From: Butyrivibrio hungatei NK4A153
GTDB taxonomy: Bacteria; Bacillota; Clostridia; Lachnospirales; Lachnospiraceae
Direction: 5' to 3'
DNA: 64,000 bases
Assembly (NCBI RefSeq): GCF_000424465.1
Contig: NZ_AUJY01000007.1
Span: 124,001 to 188,000 of the forward strand
The notes beneath the pieces were generated by a model, which worked only from the letters and a program-made list of their open reading frames with translations, was not told the DNA's origin and ran no database searches. Shown here piece after piece: positions 26,606-36,328 of this stretch. Every line of letters begins with the position of its first letter. Within the stretch, counting starts at the first letter, position 1. The position numbers were made by a program, and so were the translations under genes.

Positions 26606-29600
26606 TTAAATCTTTGCGATATCAACAAGCTCAAGTCCTTCTTCCGTGCTCTCGTTCTCAAGACTTGTAACAAGGGCTTTTGCGGTATCAAGGGCTGTAA
26701 TAACATTTACGCCTGTCTCGATAGCGGTTCTTCTGATAAGGAATCCGTCACGGCTCTTATCTCTTCCCTGTGTAGGTGTATCGATAACAAGATCGATCTT
26801 GTGTCCGAGTATAAGGTCGATGACCGTAGGTGATTCCTGGTTGATACGATTGATCTTTCTTGCCTTTACGCCGTTCTCTGTGAGCGTATCAGCCGTTGAT
26901 CTTGTAGCGTAAATGATATAGCCAAGCTTCTCATAACGTCTTGCAATATCGATGATCTCGCCCTTATCGGAATCCTTAACAGTGATTATCATCTGCTTAT
27001 ATTTAGGAAGGTTGACTCCCGCACCAAGGAATGCCTTATAAAGAGCTTCGTTAAAGTTCTTACTGATGCCGAGACACTCACCTGTAGACTTCATCTCAGG
27101 TCCAAGACTGATCTCAGCGCCTCTGATCTTCTCAAATGAGAATACGGGCATCTTGATAGCCACGTAACCCGCTTCAGGCTGAAGTCCGGGTGTATATCCG
27201 AGGTCTTTGAGCTTCTTTCCGAGCATTACTTCTGCAGCGAGGTCAACGATTGGAATACCTGTTACCTTACTGATATAAGGAACTGTACGTGATGATCTCG
27301 GGTTAGCCTCGATGATATAAACATCATCCCCTACAGCAATGAACTGTACATTTATAAGTCCGATTACATGAAGTGCTTTTGCAAGTCTTCTTGTATACTC
27401 TGCAATTGTCTGCTTAACCTTATCGGAAAGAGACTGTGCGGGATATACAGAGATTGAGTCACCTGAGTGGATACCCGATCTCTCGATATGTTCCATGATA
27501 CCGGGGATAACGATATCTTCTCCGTCGCAAACCGCATCAACTTCAGTCTCAACACCCTGAAGGTACTTATCTACAAGGATAGGATGATCCTGCGCATATC
27601 TGTTGATGATGTTCATGAACTCTTCTATCTCTTCATCGCAAAGAGCAATCTGCATGCCCTGTCCGCCAAGTACGTAAGAAGGTCTTACGAGTACGGGATA
27701 TCCGAGGCGGTTGGCAACTTCTTTTGCTTCCTCTGCAGTATAAACAGTAGCACCCTGTGCGCGCTTGATCTGAGTCTCTTCAAGAATCTGATCGAAGATC
27801 TCTCTGTCTTCTGCAGCATCTACATCCTTAGCATCTGTTCCGTAGATCTTTACGCCCATCTTCATGAGATCCTGAGTGAGCTTGATAGCTGTCTGTCCAC
27901 CGAACTGAACAACTGCTCCGTCGGGCTTCTCAAGTCTTACGATATTCTCAACATCCTCGGGTGTAAGAGGCTCGAAATAAAGCTTATCGGCAATATCAAA
28001 GTCTGTACTTACAGTCTCCGGGTTGTTATTTATAATGATTGTCTCAAATCCGGCTTTCTTAAATGCCCATGTTGCGTGAACAGAGCAATAGTCGAACTCG
28101 ATACCCTGTCCGATTCTGATTGGGCCTGAACCGAGTACAAGGATCTTTTTCTTGTCAGTGCTACTCTTAAGTGCTGCCTCATCCTCTGAATCGGGTCCGT
28201 TGTAAACTGAGTAGTAGTAAGGTGTCTCAGCCGCAAACTCAGCCGCGCAGGTATCAACGATCTTAAATGTAGCCTTGATGTTGTAGTCATATCTGAGCTC
28301 TTTTAACACATCCTCAGAGAAGCGTGTAAATCTGCTGATAACAGCATCGGGATACTCAAGACGCTTAGCCTCAAGAAGTGTCTCAAAGCTGATGATCTTC
28401 TTTGCTTCCGCAAGGTCTGCATCCTTACCCATTGTATTCTTCTCACCGATTCTAAGAAGCTTAAGTTCCATCTTAACAAGTGAATGAAGCTTATCAATGA
28501 ACCAGATGTCGATGAGTGTGATGTCATGGATCTCTTCATGTGAGATTCCTCTTCTGAGTGCCTCTGCGATAACCCAGATTCTCTGGTCGTCTACAACTTT
28601 AAGACGCTCTCTGAGTTCTTCATCATCAAGCTCTGAGAAATCATAGCTTGTAAGGCAGTCAACATGCTGCTCAAGTGAGCGGATAGCTTTCATCATGGCA
28701 CCTTCAAAGTTGGTGCAGATACTCATTACCTCACCTGTAGCTTTCATCTGCGTTGTAAGAGTTCTCTTTGCAGTGATGAATTTATCGAAAGGAAGTCTCG
28801 GGAACTTAACTACGCAGTAGTCAAGTGTAGGCTCGAAACTTGCATATGTTTTACCTGTAATTGCATTCTTGATCTCATCAAGTGTATAGCCGAGCGCGAT
28901 CTTAGCCGCAACCTTAGCAATCGGATAACCTGTTGCCTTAGAAGCAAGTGCAGATGAACGGCTTACTCGAGGGTTAACCTCAATTACGCAGTACTCGAAG
29001 CTTGTGGGGTGAAGAGCGAACTGAACGTTACATCCACCTGTGATCCGGAGCTCATCAATAATATTGAGAGCTGCGCTTCTGAGCATCTGATATTCCTTAT
29101 CGGAAAGTGTCTGAGAAGGAGCAACAACTATGGAGTCACCTGTATGTACACCGACGGGATCGATGTTCTCCATGTTACATACCGTGATGCAGTTTCCTGC
29201 TGAGTCACGCATTACCTCGTACTCAATCTCTTTCCATCCTGCAATACATCTCTCTACAAGAACTTCGTTTGCACGTGAAAGTCTGAGTCCGTTCTCAAGT
29301 ATCTCCTCGCACTCAAGCTGATTGTGAGCGATACCGCCGCCCGATCCACCAAGTGTGAACGCAGGACGAAGAACTACGGGATATCCGATTTTGTTGGCAA
29401 ACTCAACACCGTCCTGTACGTTATGAACAACGAGTGATGCTGCGCAAGGCTCACCGATTCTCTCCATGGTGTCCTTGAATTCCTGCCTGTCCTCGGCCTT
29501 TCTGATTGTCTCGGCTGTTGTTCCGAGAAGCTTTACGCCATGTGACTTAAGGAATCCTGACTCATCAAGTTCCATACCAAGGTTAAGTCCTGCCTGCCCT

Positions 29601-29872
29601 CCAAGTGTGGGAAGGATTGAGTCGGGCTTTTCTTTTTCAATGATCTGCTCAAGGACCTTGACTGTAAGAGGCTCGATATAAACCTCATCGGCAATGTCCT
29701 TATCTGTCATGATTGTAGCGGGGTTGGAGTTTACGAGGATAACCTCTACTCCTTCCTCTTTAAGTGAACGACATGCCTGAGTTCCTGCATAGTCAAACTC
29801 AGCAGCCTGTCCGATTACGATAGGTCCTGAACCGATTACCAGTACCTTTTTTACATCCTTATTCTTTGGCAT
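26606..29872 (-). CDS. carB: Carbamoyl phosphate synthase large subunit
   Basis: Makes carbamoyl phosphate from bicarbonate, ammonia and two ATP for pyrimidine and arginine synthesis. The 1088 residues hold two homologous ATP-grasp halves: the first begins with KKVLVIGSGPIVIGQAAEFD and the second with KKILVLGSGPIRIGQGIEFD. A C-terminal methylglyoxal-synthase-like allosteric domain has IDLVIDTPTQGRDKSRDG. Its ATG overlaps the carA stop (TGATG), indicating translational coupling. Ammonia arrives by tunnel from CarA. Confidence 0.97.
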   Translation of the reverse strand: MPKNKDVKKVLVIGSGPIVIGQAAEFDYAGTQACRSLKEEGVEVILVNSNPATIMTDKDIADEVYIEPLTVKVLEQIIEKEKPDSILPTLGGQAGLNLGMELDESGFLKSHGVKLLGTTAETIRKAEDRQEFKDTMERIGEPCAASLVVHNVQDGVEFANKIGYPVVLRPAFTLGGSGGGIAHNQLECEEILENGLRLSRANEVLVERCIAGWKEIEYEVMRDSAGNCITVCNMENIDPVGVHTGDSIVVAPSQTLSDKEYQMLRSAALNIIDELRITGGCNVQFALHPTSFEYCVIEVNPRVSRSSALASKATGYPIAKVAAKIALGYTLDEIKNAITGKTYASFEPTLDYCVVKFPRLPFDKFITAKRTLTTQMKATGEVMSICTNFEGAMMKAIRSLEQHVDCLTSYDFSELDDEELRERLKVVDDQRIWVIAEALRRGISHEEIHDITLIDIWFIDKLHSLVKMELKLLRIGEKNTMGKDADLAEAKKIISFETLLEAKRLEYPDAVISRFTRFSEDVLKELRYDYNIKATFKIVDTCAAEFAAETPYYYSVYNGPDSEDEAALKSSTDKKKILVLGSGPIRIGQGIEFDYCSVHATWAFKKAGFETIIINNNPETVSTDFDIADKLYFEPLTPEDVENIVRLEKPDGAVVQFGGQTAIKLTQDLMKMGVKIYGTDAKDVDAAEDREIFDQILEETQIKRAQGATVYTAEEAKEVANRLGYPVLVRPSYVLGGQGMQIALCDEEIEEFMNIINRYAQDHPILVDKYLQGVETEVDAVCDGEDIVIPGIMEHIERSGIHSGDSISVYPAQSLSDKVKQTIAEYTRRLAKALHVIGLINVQFIAVGDDVYIIEANPRSSRTVPYISKVTGIPIVDLAAEVMLGKKLKDLGYTPGLQPEAGYVAIKMPVFSFEKIRGAEISLGPEMKSTGECLGISKNFNEALYKAFLGAGVNLPKYKQMIITVKDSDKGEIIDIARRYEKLGYIIYATRSTADTLTENGVKARKINRINQESPTVIDLILGHKIDLVIDTPTQGRDKSRDGFLIRRTAIETGVNVITALDTAKALVTSLENESTEEGLELVDIAKI

Positions 29873-31092
29873 CAGTTCTTACCTCCTACTTTTCCTTTTT
29901 TCATCATATCTATAAATCTGTCAAACAAATAGCTTGAATCCTGTGGTCCGGGGCATGCTTCGGGATGGAACTGCACTGTAAAGATGTTCTTACCAACATA
30001 AGCAAGTCCTTCGTTTGTTCCGTCGTTAACGTTTATGAAAGCAGGCTCAGCCACGTTCTTATCAAGTTTGTCCATGTCTACTACATAGCCGTGGTTCTGT
30101 GATGAGATGTAAACTCTGCCGTTTGAAAGGTCTTTTACCGGGTGGTTACCACCTCTGTGACCATACTTCATCTTGAATGTATCCGCACCTGTTGCAAGAG
30201 CCATGAGCTGGTGTCCAAGGCAGATTGCAAAAATAGGTGTCTCGGAATCGTAGAGTTTTTTCACCTCTTTAATTACATCTACACACTCCTTCGGGTCTCC
30301 GGGGCCGTTTGAGAGCATGATTCCGTCGGGAGCGTCCTCGAGGATCTCCTCAGCCGTTGTATTTGAAGGATAGATTGTAACATCACATCCTCTTGCTGCA
30401 AGTGAATCTGCAATATTCTTCTTGGCGCCTACGTCGAGAAGTGCTACCTTGAGGCCTTTTCCGTTAAGCTCTTTAACAATTGCAGGTCTCTTTTCTCTTT
30501 TTGAATGATCTCCTGCAAGATCGGCCTTGTAGTTCTCTGCGTTAAATACCGCACTTCCTGAAAGAGGTCCATTCTCTTCAAGGCTTGAAACACCCTTTAA
30601 GAACTTCTTTTCTTTGCAGGAAACCTTGCTTACAACATCGCCTGTTGTATAAGCGTGAAGTTTTTCCTTGATATCATCGTACTTTAAGTTCTTGTTTGTT
30701 GTGATGATACCGTTCATTGTTCCCTTTTCTCTGAGGATTCTTACAAGTTTTCTTGTATCGATTCCTTCGATTCCGGGAATCTCGTATTTATCCATAAAGT
30801 CCTGAATGGACATGTCACAGCGGAAGTTTGAAGGTATATGAGAAAGCTCTCTTACGATGATCGCATCAACCCAGGGTCTCTCTGATTCCATATCATCGAG
30901 ACAAACTCCGTAGTTTCCGATAAGAGGATAAGTCATGCATACTGCCTGCCCTGCATATGAAGGATCTGTGAATACCTCTGTATAACCTGCCATAGATGTG
31001 TTAAAAACGATCTCGCTTATCACATCTTTATCTGCACCTATGTGCTTGCCTTCAAAGACTGTGCCGTCTTCTAATATCAAAAAAGCTTCCAT
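29872..31092 (-). CDS. carA: Carbamoyl phosphate synthase small subunit
   Basis: Glutaminase partner of CarB. The N-terminal CPSase domain (LILEDGTVFEGKHIGAD) is followed by a class I amidotransferase with FAICLGHQLMALATG (nucleophile Cys) and the HPE part of QFHPEACPGPQD. At 406 residues it is longer than usual because of a ~40-residue hydrophilic insertion (around residues 165-207, beginning SSLEENGPLSGSAVF) between the two domains. CGGAGG precedes the ATG. It is translationally coupled to carB. Confidence 0.96.
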   Translation of the reverse strand: MEAFLILEDGTVFEGKHIGADKDVISEIVFNTSMAGYTEVFTDPSYAGQAVCMTYPLIGNYGVCLDDMESERPWVDAIIVRELSHIPSNFRCDMSIQDFMDKYEIPGIEGIDTRKLVRILREKGTMNGIITTNKNLKYDDIKEKLHAYTTGDVVSKVSCKEKKFLKGVSSLEENGPLSGSAVFNAENYKADLAGDHSKREKRPAIVKELNGKGLKVALLDVGAKKNIADSLAARGCDVTIYPSNTTAEEILEDAPDGIMLSNGPGDPKECVDVIKEVKKLYDSETPIFAICLGHQLMALATGADTFKMKYGHRGGNHPVKDLSNGRVYISSQNHGYVVDMDKLDKNVAEPAFINVNDGTNEGLAYVGKNIFTVQFHPEACPGPQDSSYLFDRFIDMMKKGKVGGKN

Positions 31093-31138
31093 TACTACCT
31101 CCGATTTTCTAAGCTAAAGTTCTGTCTTGCTAAAGTAC

Positions 31139-31172
31139 TTCGGTCTCAGTATAACCAAGACCGAAATTTTTT
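31139..31172. terminator. Hairpin between purL and carA
   Basis: Stem TTCGGTCT/AGACCGAA (8 bp) with a T-run (ATTTTTTC) on the plus-strand side only. Since both flanking genes are on the minus strand, it is unclear whether it terminates purL. Confidence 0.35.
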
Positions 31173-31175
31173 CAA

Positions 31176-34100
31176 TTACTTGAAGTACTTAACACCTGAC
31201 TCAAATATCTTAATATCCTGATCTCCGAAGATGTTTACGGCTACGCCGTCGCCTCTTCTCTCTGAGTGAGCCATCTTACCAAGGCATCTTCCATCAGGTG
31301 AAAGAATACCTTCAACTGCTCTGTAAGATCCGTTGATATTCCACTCATCATCCATTGTTACATTGCCTTCAAGGTCGCAGTACTGTGTTGCAATCTGGCC
31401 GTTCTTGAAAAGTTCATCAAGAACCGCATCGGGAGCAACAAATCTTCCCTCTCCGTGAGAAGCAGGGTTTGTATATACTCCGCCGAGCTTTGCTTCCCGG
31501 AGCCAAGGTGAATTGTTTGAAACCACCTTGATATATGCCATCTTGGAAATGTGTCTTCCGATGGTATTGAATGTAAGTGTAGGTGAATCCTGAGTCTGGC
31601 CTGTAATCTTTCCGTTAGGAACAAGTCCGAGCTTTATCATAGCCTGGAAACCGTTACAGATACCAAGCGCAAGGCCGTCTCTATTCTGTAAAAGGTCTTC
31701 AACTGCCTCTTTTATCTCCTGATTCTGGAACGCTGTCGCAAAGAACTTAGCACTTCCGTCAGGTTCGTCACCGGCTGAAAATCCACCGGGGAACATGATG
31801 ATCTGTGCATCCTTTATAGCTTTCTTAAACTCTGCTACAGACTCCACGATATCCTCTGCATTTCTGTTCTTGAATATCTTGATGTTTGTATTTGCGCCTG
31901 CTCTCTCGAATGCCTGGGCACTGTCGTACTCACAGTTACTTCCGGGGAAGACAGGGATAAATACTGTAGGCTTTGCAACCTTATTCTTGCATACGTATAC
32001 GCTGTCAGCCTTGAAAAGAGGGCTTTCTACAGCTGTCTTTTCCTCGTTTACGGTTGAAGGGAATACCTTCTCGAGGCTTCCTTTCCATGCCGCAAGAGCT
32101 TCATCCATTGTGATAACCGCTCCCTGAACCTCGAATGCAGCATTGTCCGTAACTTCACCGACAAGGCGTGCACCTGCTACTTTAAGAGCATCTGTAAGCT
32201 TATCTGCGCTTACTTCCGCAACGATGTCAGCCATATCGTTTGTAAAGAGTTCTTCTGCCTTAACACTGTCGTCAATCTTTACTCCGAGGCCGTTACCGAA
32301 TGCCATCTTACTTACTGCAGCGGCGATTCCGTAGCTGTCCTCAGCATATGCTGAAACGATACTTCCGTTTCTCATAAGCTCTGTAATTGCACTATATATC
32401 TCCATGACCTTATCGTAATCGGGAAGGTCATATGAATCTCTGGGAAGCTTGAACTGTACAAGCTTGTTTCCTGCCTTTTTAAGCTCAGGTGTGATAACAT
32501 CCGAAAGCTTTGCAACATCTACCGCAAAAGAAACGAGTGTAGGCGGAACGTTGATTTCATTGAAGGATCCTGACATTGAATCCTTACCACCTATTGATGC
32601 AATTCCGAAGCGAAGCTGTGCTTCAAAAGCTCCAAGGAGTGCTGTGAAAGGCTCGCTCCAACGCTGCGCATCTTCGGTCATTCTCTTGAAGTATTCCTGG
32701 AATGTGAAGTGGAGCTTCTTATAATCACCACCTGATGCAACTATTCTTGATACAGACTCTGTTACTGCATAAGCAGCTCCATGATAAGGGCTCCAACTTG
32801 AAAGATAAGGATCGAAGCCGTAGCTCATCATTGTTACCGTGTCAGTCTTTCCTGAAAGAACAGGAAGCTTTGCGATCATTGTCTGTGTCTCTGTAAGCTG
32901 GTACTTTCCACCGTAAGGCATAAGAACCGATCCTGCGCCGATTGATGAATCGAACATTTCTACAAGACCTTTCTGTGAGCATACGTTGAGGTCCTGAAGC
33001 TGCGCTATCCATGCAGCCTTAGCGTCATTACCTGAAAGTGCAGACTTAACTTTATCTGATGCTACTTTATTGAAGTAGTTATCATTTTCCTTAGGAAGGT
33101 CAACTTTAACCTTTGTCTCCTGATGTGCTCCGTTTGTATCAAGGAATGCTCTCTTTAAGTTAACGATCTTCTTGCCTCTCCAGTTGAGCACAAGTCTGGG
33201 ATCTTCTGTTACAACGGCAACCTTAACCGCCTCAAGGTTCTCCTCTGCGGCATAGCCAAGGAACTTCTCTGCATCGGCAGGAGCAACAACAACTGCCATT
33301 CTCTCCTGTGACTCAGAAATAGCAAGCTCTGTTCCGTCAAGACCTGCATACTTCTTGGGTACAAGATCAAGGTTGATATCAAGACCGGGTGCAAGCTCAC
33401 CGATTGCTACGGATACACCGCCGGCACCAAAGTCGTTACATTTCTTGATAAGTTCACTTACTTCAGGTCTTCTGAAAAGTCTCTGGAGTTTTCTCTCTGT
33501 AGGTGCATTACCCTTCTGAACTTCTGCTCCGCAACTTGTAAGTGACTTTGAATCATGAGCCTTGGAAGAACCTGTAGCTCCGCCGCAGCCGTCTCTACCT
33601 GTACGTCCGCCAAGGAGAATAATGATATCTCCGGGATCGGCCGACTCTCTGATAACATGCTCCTGAGGAGCAGCACCCATAACAGCACCGATCTCCATAC
33701 GCTTTGCAACGTAGCCGGGATGGTAAACTTCTTTTACATATCCTGTTGCAAGTCCGATCTGGTTACCGTATGAAGAATAACCTGATGCAGCACCGCGAAC
33801 GAGCTTCTTCTGTGAAAGTTTGCCCTTCATTGTCTCGGCAACGGGAACTGTAGGATCTGCAGCACCTGTTACACGCATAGCCTGATATACATATCCTCTT
33901 CCTGAAAGCGGATCTCTGATAGCACCGCCAAGACATGTTGCAGCGCCACCGAAAGGCTCGATCTCAGTTGGATGGTTGTGTGTCTCATTCTTGAAGAATA
34001 CAAGCCAATTCTCTCTCTTTGTTCCCTCGCCGTAATCTACGTCGATAGGCACAACAACTGTGCAGGCGTTGTTCTCTTCAGACTCTTCCATGTCTGTGAG

Positions 34101-34982
34101 CTTTCCGTCTTTCTTGAGCTTCTTCATACCCATGAGGGCGATATCCATAAGAGAAATGAACTTCTCTTTTTTCTTCTCATCTGTCTTGTAAAGGTCTTCT
34201 CTTGCTGAAAGATACTCGTTGTAAGCATTAACGATAGGCTCTTTGTAGAAACCGTCTTCAAAGTCAACTTCCGTAAGCTCTGTTCCGAATGTTGTGTGGC
34301 GGCAGTGATCTGACCAGTATGTATCAAGAACTCTGATCTCAGTCATTGAAGGATCGCGGTTCTCATCATCGTGGAAATATGTCTGGATCCACTTAAAGTC
34401 ATTGAAAGTCATTGCAAGTCCGAGTGACTCGTAGAGCTTCTTAAGCTCAGCCTCATCCATATCCTTGAATCCGTCAAAGATTTTTACATCTTCAGGTTCG
34501 TCGAATACAGAAACGAGTGTCTCAGGCTTCTTGTCAGCTGCGATTCTTGAATCTACAGGGTTCATTGTGTAATCGCAGATCTTTTTAACTTCTTCGTCGG
34601 AGACGTTACCGATAAGCATGTATGTAACTGCTGTCTTGATGACAGGCTCCTCGTCTCCCTTTATAAAGCGAACGCACTGTTCAGCTGAATCAGCTCTCTG
34701 ATCGAACTGACCGGGAAGTGCTTCTATGCTGAATGTTTTGGCATTAGCCGGAACTTCGATCTCTTCTCTGTAAAGAATGTCTACAGGAGGCTCGGAAAAT
34801 ACTGTTGTGCAGGCTTTCTCAAACACTTCATCAGAAACATTTTCAACATCGTATCTGATGAAGATTCTTACATCCTCAACACTCTTTATTCCAAGGTAGC
34901 CCTTGATCTCAGCCTTAAGCTCCTTAGCCTTGCCTGCGTAAGGTGCTTTTTTTTCAACATAGATTCGTTTTACAGTGCTCAT
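31176..34982 (-). CDS. purL: Phosphoribosylformylglycinamidine synthase, single-chain
   Basis: Fourth step of purine synthesis, FGAR plus glutamine to FGAM. The 1268-residue fused form contains an N-terminal PurS-like segment, two AIRS-type ATPase halves (RVLDTYWSDHCRHTTF, FKNETHNHPTEIEPFGGAATCLGG, GASGYSSYGNQIG-type loop, SIGGKDSMSGSF) and a C-terminal glutaminase (FPGGFSAGDEPDGS, GICNGFQAM). The motif set fits the clostridial clade of single-chain enzymes. AAGGAG precedes the ATG. No other pur gene adjoins, and purA is 6 kb away. No purine riboswitch was seen upstream. Confidence 0.96.
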   Translation of the reverse strand: MSTVKRIYVEKKAPYAGKAKELKAEIKGYLGIKSVEDVRIFIRYDVENVSDEVFEKACTTVFSEPPVDILYREEIEVPANAKTFSIEALPGQFDQRADSAEQCVRFIKGDEEPVIKTAVTYMLIGNVSDEEVKKICDYTMNPVDSRIAADKKPETLVSVFDEPEDVKIFDGFKDMDEAELKKLYESLGLAMTFNDFKWIQTYFHDDENRDPSMTEIRVLDTYWSDHCRHTTFGTELTEVDFEDGFYKEPIVNAYNEYLSAREDLYKTDEKKKEKFISLMDIALMGMKKLKKDGKLTDMEESEENNACTVVVPIDVDYGEGTKRENWLVFFKNETHNHPTEIEPFGGAATCLGGAIRDPLSGRGYVYQAMRVTGAADPTVPVAETMKGKLSQKKLVRGAASGYSSYGNQIGLATGYVKEVYHPGYVAKRMEIGAVMGAAPQEHVIRESADPGDIIILLGGRTGRDGCGGATGSSKAHDSKSLTSCGAEVQKGNAPTERKLQRLFRRPEVSELIKKCNDFGAGGVSVAIGELAPGLDINLDLVPKKYAGLDGTELAISESQERMAVVVAPADAEKFLGYAAEENLEAVKVAVVTEDPRLVLNWRGKKIVNLKRAFLDTNGAHQETKVKVDLPKENDNYFNKVASDKVKSALSGNDAKAAWIAQLQDLNVCSQKGLVEMFDSSIGAGSVLMPYGGKYQLTETQTMIAKLPVLSGKTDTVTMMSYGFDPYLSSWSPYHGAAYAVTESVSRIVASGGDYKKLHFTFQEYFKRMTEDAQRWSEPFTALLGAFEAQLRFGIASIGGKDSMSGSFNEINVPPTLVSFAVDVAKLSDVITPELKKAGNKLVQFKLPRDSYDLPDYDKVMEIYSAITELMRNGSIVSAYAEDSYGIAAAVSKMAFGNGLGVKIDDSVKAEELFTNDMADIVAEVSADKLTDALKVAGARLVGEVTDNAAFEVQGAVITMDEALAAWKGSLEKVFPSTVNEEKTAVESPLFKADSVYVCKNKVAKPTVFIPVFPGSNCEYDSAQAFERAGANTNIKIFKNRNAEDIVESVAEFKKAIKDAQIIMFPGGFSAGDEPDGSAKFFATAFQNQEIKEAVEDLLQNRDGLALGICNGFQAMIKLGLVPNGKITGQTQDSPTLTFNTIGRHISKMAYIKVVSNNSPWLREAKLGGVYTNPASHGEGRFVAPDAVLDELFKNGQIATQYCDLEGNVTMDDEWNINGSYRAVEGILSPDGRCLGKMAHSERRGDGVAVNIFGDQDIKIFESGVKYFK

Positions 34983-35029
34983 AATATCTCCTTGTTTATC
35001 ATAAAAATTTATAGCTAACTCATAATAAT

Positions 35030-35053
35030 AGAGTGCCTTAAAAAAAGCACTCT
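35030..35053 (-). terminator. Possible terminator of the TetR operon
   Basis: Stem AGAGTGC/GCACTCT with a 10-base A/T-rich loop, just after the TetR stop; it is followed on the minus strand only by ATTATTATG. Confidence 0.4.
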
Positions 35054-35056
35054 CTA

Positions 35057-35662
35057 TTAATCATCATTAATATTTAATTCTTTGGGCACTAATCCCTCTA
35101 AAACATACATTAGTTCTTTGTCAATGGCTTCTTCTGAAATGCCGACAGTCTTGGAAGTGATCTTGAGTCCTTCCACAACGTACATAAGATTGCGAGCACA
35201 CCCCAAAGGGTTCTCACAATAAAACTCACCGCTCTCGATGCCGTTTTCAATTAATCTCTCAATAATCCTGACAGCAGTATCAAACTGGTCTTTCAAAGGA
35301 TTATCTTTTGGCGATACTTTATTAACGGAAAAATATTCATATGTTGCGACAGTAAGATTATTCTTCTTTCTGAGAATTTCTTTCTTCTGTTCCTTCAAAA
35401 AAAGAGCCAACATATCACCGGCAGTTGCAGTTCCTGTAAGAGCGGCAGTAATGGTCTCTTCATCATCCTCATCGGTCTCTGAAGAAAGAACCGAAAGGAA
35501 TAATTCATCCGTACTTGAGAAATAGAGATAAAGACCCCCACGACTTATCTCGCAGGCATCAACTATATCTTTCATTGTTACATTCTTAAAACCTTTATCA
35601 GCAAAAACTGTTCTTGCTTTATCAAGAATGTACTTTTTCTTGATCTCGGACTTTTCTCCCAT
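35057..35662 (-). CDS. TetR/AcrR family transcriptional regulator
   Basis: Protein of 201 residues. The N-terminal HTH (KKKYILDKARTVFADKGFKN, then MKDIVDACEISRGGLYLYFSS) is a clear TetR domain; the C-terminal ligand domain is all-helical and divergent. It lies 16 bp after an uncharacterised gene and shares its promoter. A palindromic site at 36226-36256 next to that promoter could be its autoregulatory operator. Target and ligand unknown. Confidence 0.9.
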   Translation of the reverse strand: MGEKSEIKKKYILDKARTVFADKGFKNVTMKDIVDACEISRGGLYLYFSSTDELFLSVLSSETDEDDEETITAALTGTATAGDMLALFLKEQKKEILRKKNNLTVATYEYFSVNKVSPKDNPLKDQFDTAVRIIERLIENGIESGEFYCENPLGCARNLMYVVEGLKITSKTVGISEEAIDKELMYVLEGLVPKELNINDD

Positions 35663-35678
35663 TCTTCGCTATCCTTAC

Positions 35679-36173
35679 TTACAGTCTAAAACTATTTGAT
35701 GTACCTTCGCCCTGTCCCCAGAACTCTACAAGCTCATTCATCTTATTAACTACGCTGTATAAAACTCCGTTATTAACACCCTCGGCCCATACGGTACCCT
35801 TGGTCATACCGGAAAGTATATACTTGGATAAAATTCCGGAAAGCTCATCCATTTCGGTGATTCCGGCTTTTTCTATAAAAAGAAGTTCATCCTTGTAGTT
35901 ACGAAGACGATTTCTGCTGTAAACATAGACATAATTGCGGTCGAGCAGATTTGTACTCTGTGCTGCCTTTACAAAAGCCAACAGATTGGAGTCGTATATC
36001 GGAAAAGACATAGACTTAAGCTCGCTGTTGGAATATGCCTGCGCTACATCAACGCTTGCGTTACTCCTAAGCCATTTCAAATATGGAGTCAATTTCTTGA
36101 GCTCAGGACGATATCTTTCAACGACATCTTCGACACTGCCTTCATTGACATTGTTGTCATTTTCTAAATTCAT
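35679..36173 (-). CDS. Uncharacterised protein, possibly DUF6508-like
   Basis: Not securely recognised. 164 residues, soluble, with helical segments ELKKLTPYLKWLRSN, FPIYDSNLLAFVKAAQSTNLL, a Trp-containing MTKGTVWAEGVNNGVLYSVV and the end FWGQGEGTSNSF. The PIYD...FV.A pattern and the C-terminal arrangement recall DUF6508, a weak call. AGGAG lies upstream of the ATG. It is the first gene of an operon with the TetR regulator, behind a strong promoter, so it is probably controlled by that regulator. Confidence 0.55.
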   Translation of the reverse strand: MNLENDNNVNEGSVEDVVERYRPELKKLTPYLKWLRSNASVDVAQAYSNSELKSMSFPIYDSNLLAFVKAAQSTNLLDRNYVYVYSRNRLRNYKDELLFIEKAGITEMDELSGILSKYILSGMTKGTVWAEGVNNGVLYSVVNKMNELVEFWGQGEGTSNSFRL

Positions 36174-36225
36174 GAAAACTCGCTCCTGTTCTGGCTTTCA
36201 GCCACATGCCACCCGATTTTTTGCA

Positions 36226-36256
36226 TTCAAAAAAACTCCCAGTCAGAGTTCTTGAA
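36226..36256. promoter_or_regulatory. Candidate operator at the TetR operon promoter
   Basis: Interrupted inverted repeat TTCAA-(4)-AACTC...GAGTT-(1)-TTGAA lying just downstream of the minus-strand -10 element, around the expected transcription start. The position suits autorepression by the TetR protein. Spacing of the two halves is not perfectly symmetrical. Confidence 0.4.
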
Positions 36257-36258
36257 AC

Positions 36259-36287
36259 ATTATAACAAGGTCGTTTGGTAATATCAA
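36259..36287 (-). promoter_or_regulatory. Promoter of the unknown gene-TetR operon
   Basis: Minus strand TTGATA (36287-36282), 17 bases, TATAAT (36264-36259); about 85 bases before the ATG at 36173. Confidence 0.75.
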
Positions 36288-36295
36288 CTAATTTT

Positions 36296-36304
36296 TGCTA
36301 GAAT
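36296..36304 (+). promoter_or_regulatory. Extended -10 for the LysR gene
   Basis: TG-C-TAGAAT, 25 bases upstream of the ATG at 36329, without an obvious -35. It sits back to back with the divergent promoter, as is usual for LysR genes. Confidence 0.45.
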
Positions 36305-36328
36305 AAAAAAAGAAAAAAGGAGCAAGAC

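Noticed and set aside
27467..28129. Plus-strand frame of 220 codons
   Set aside because: Antisense to carB; no motif or start signal.
34983..35056. Purine riboswitch upstream of purL
   Set aside because: The upstream gap is too short and lacks the conserved junction sequences; the only hairpin fits a terminator.
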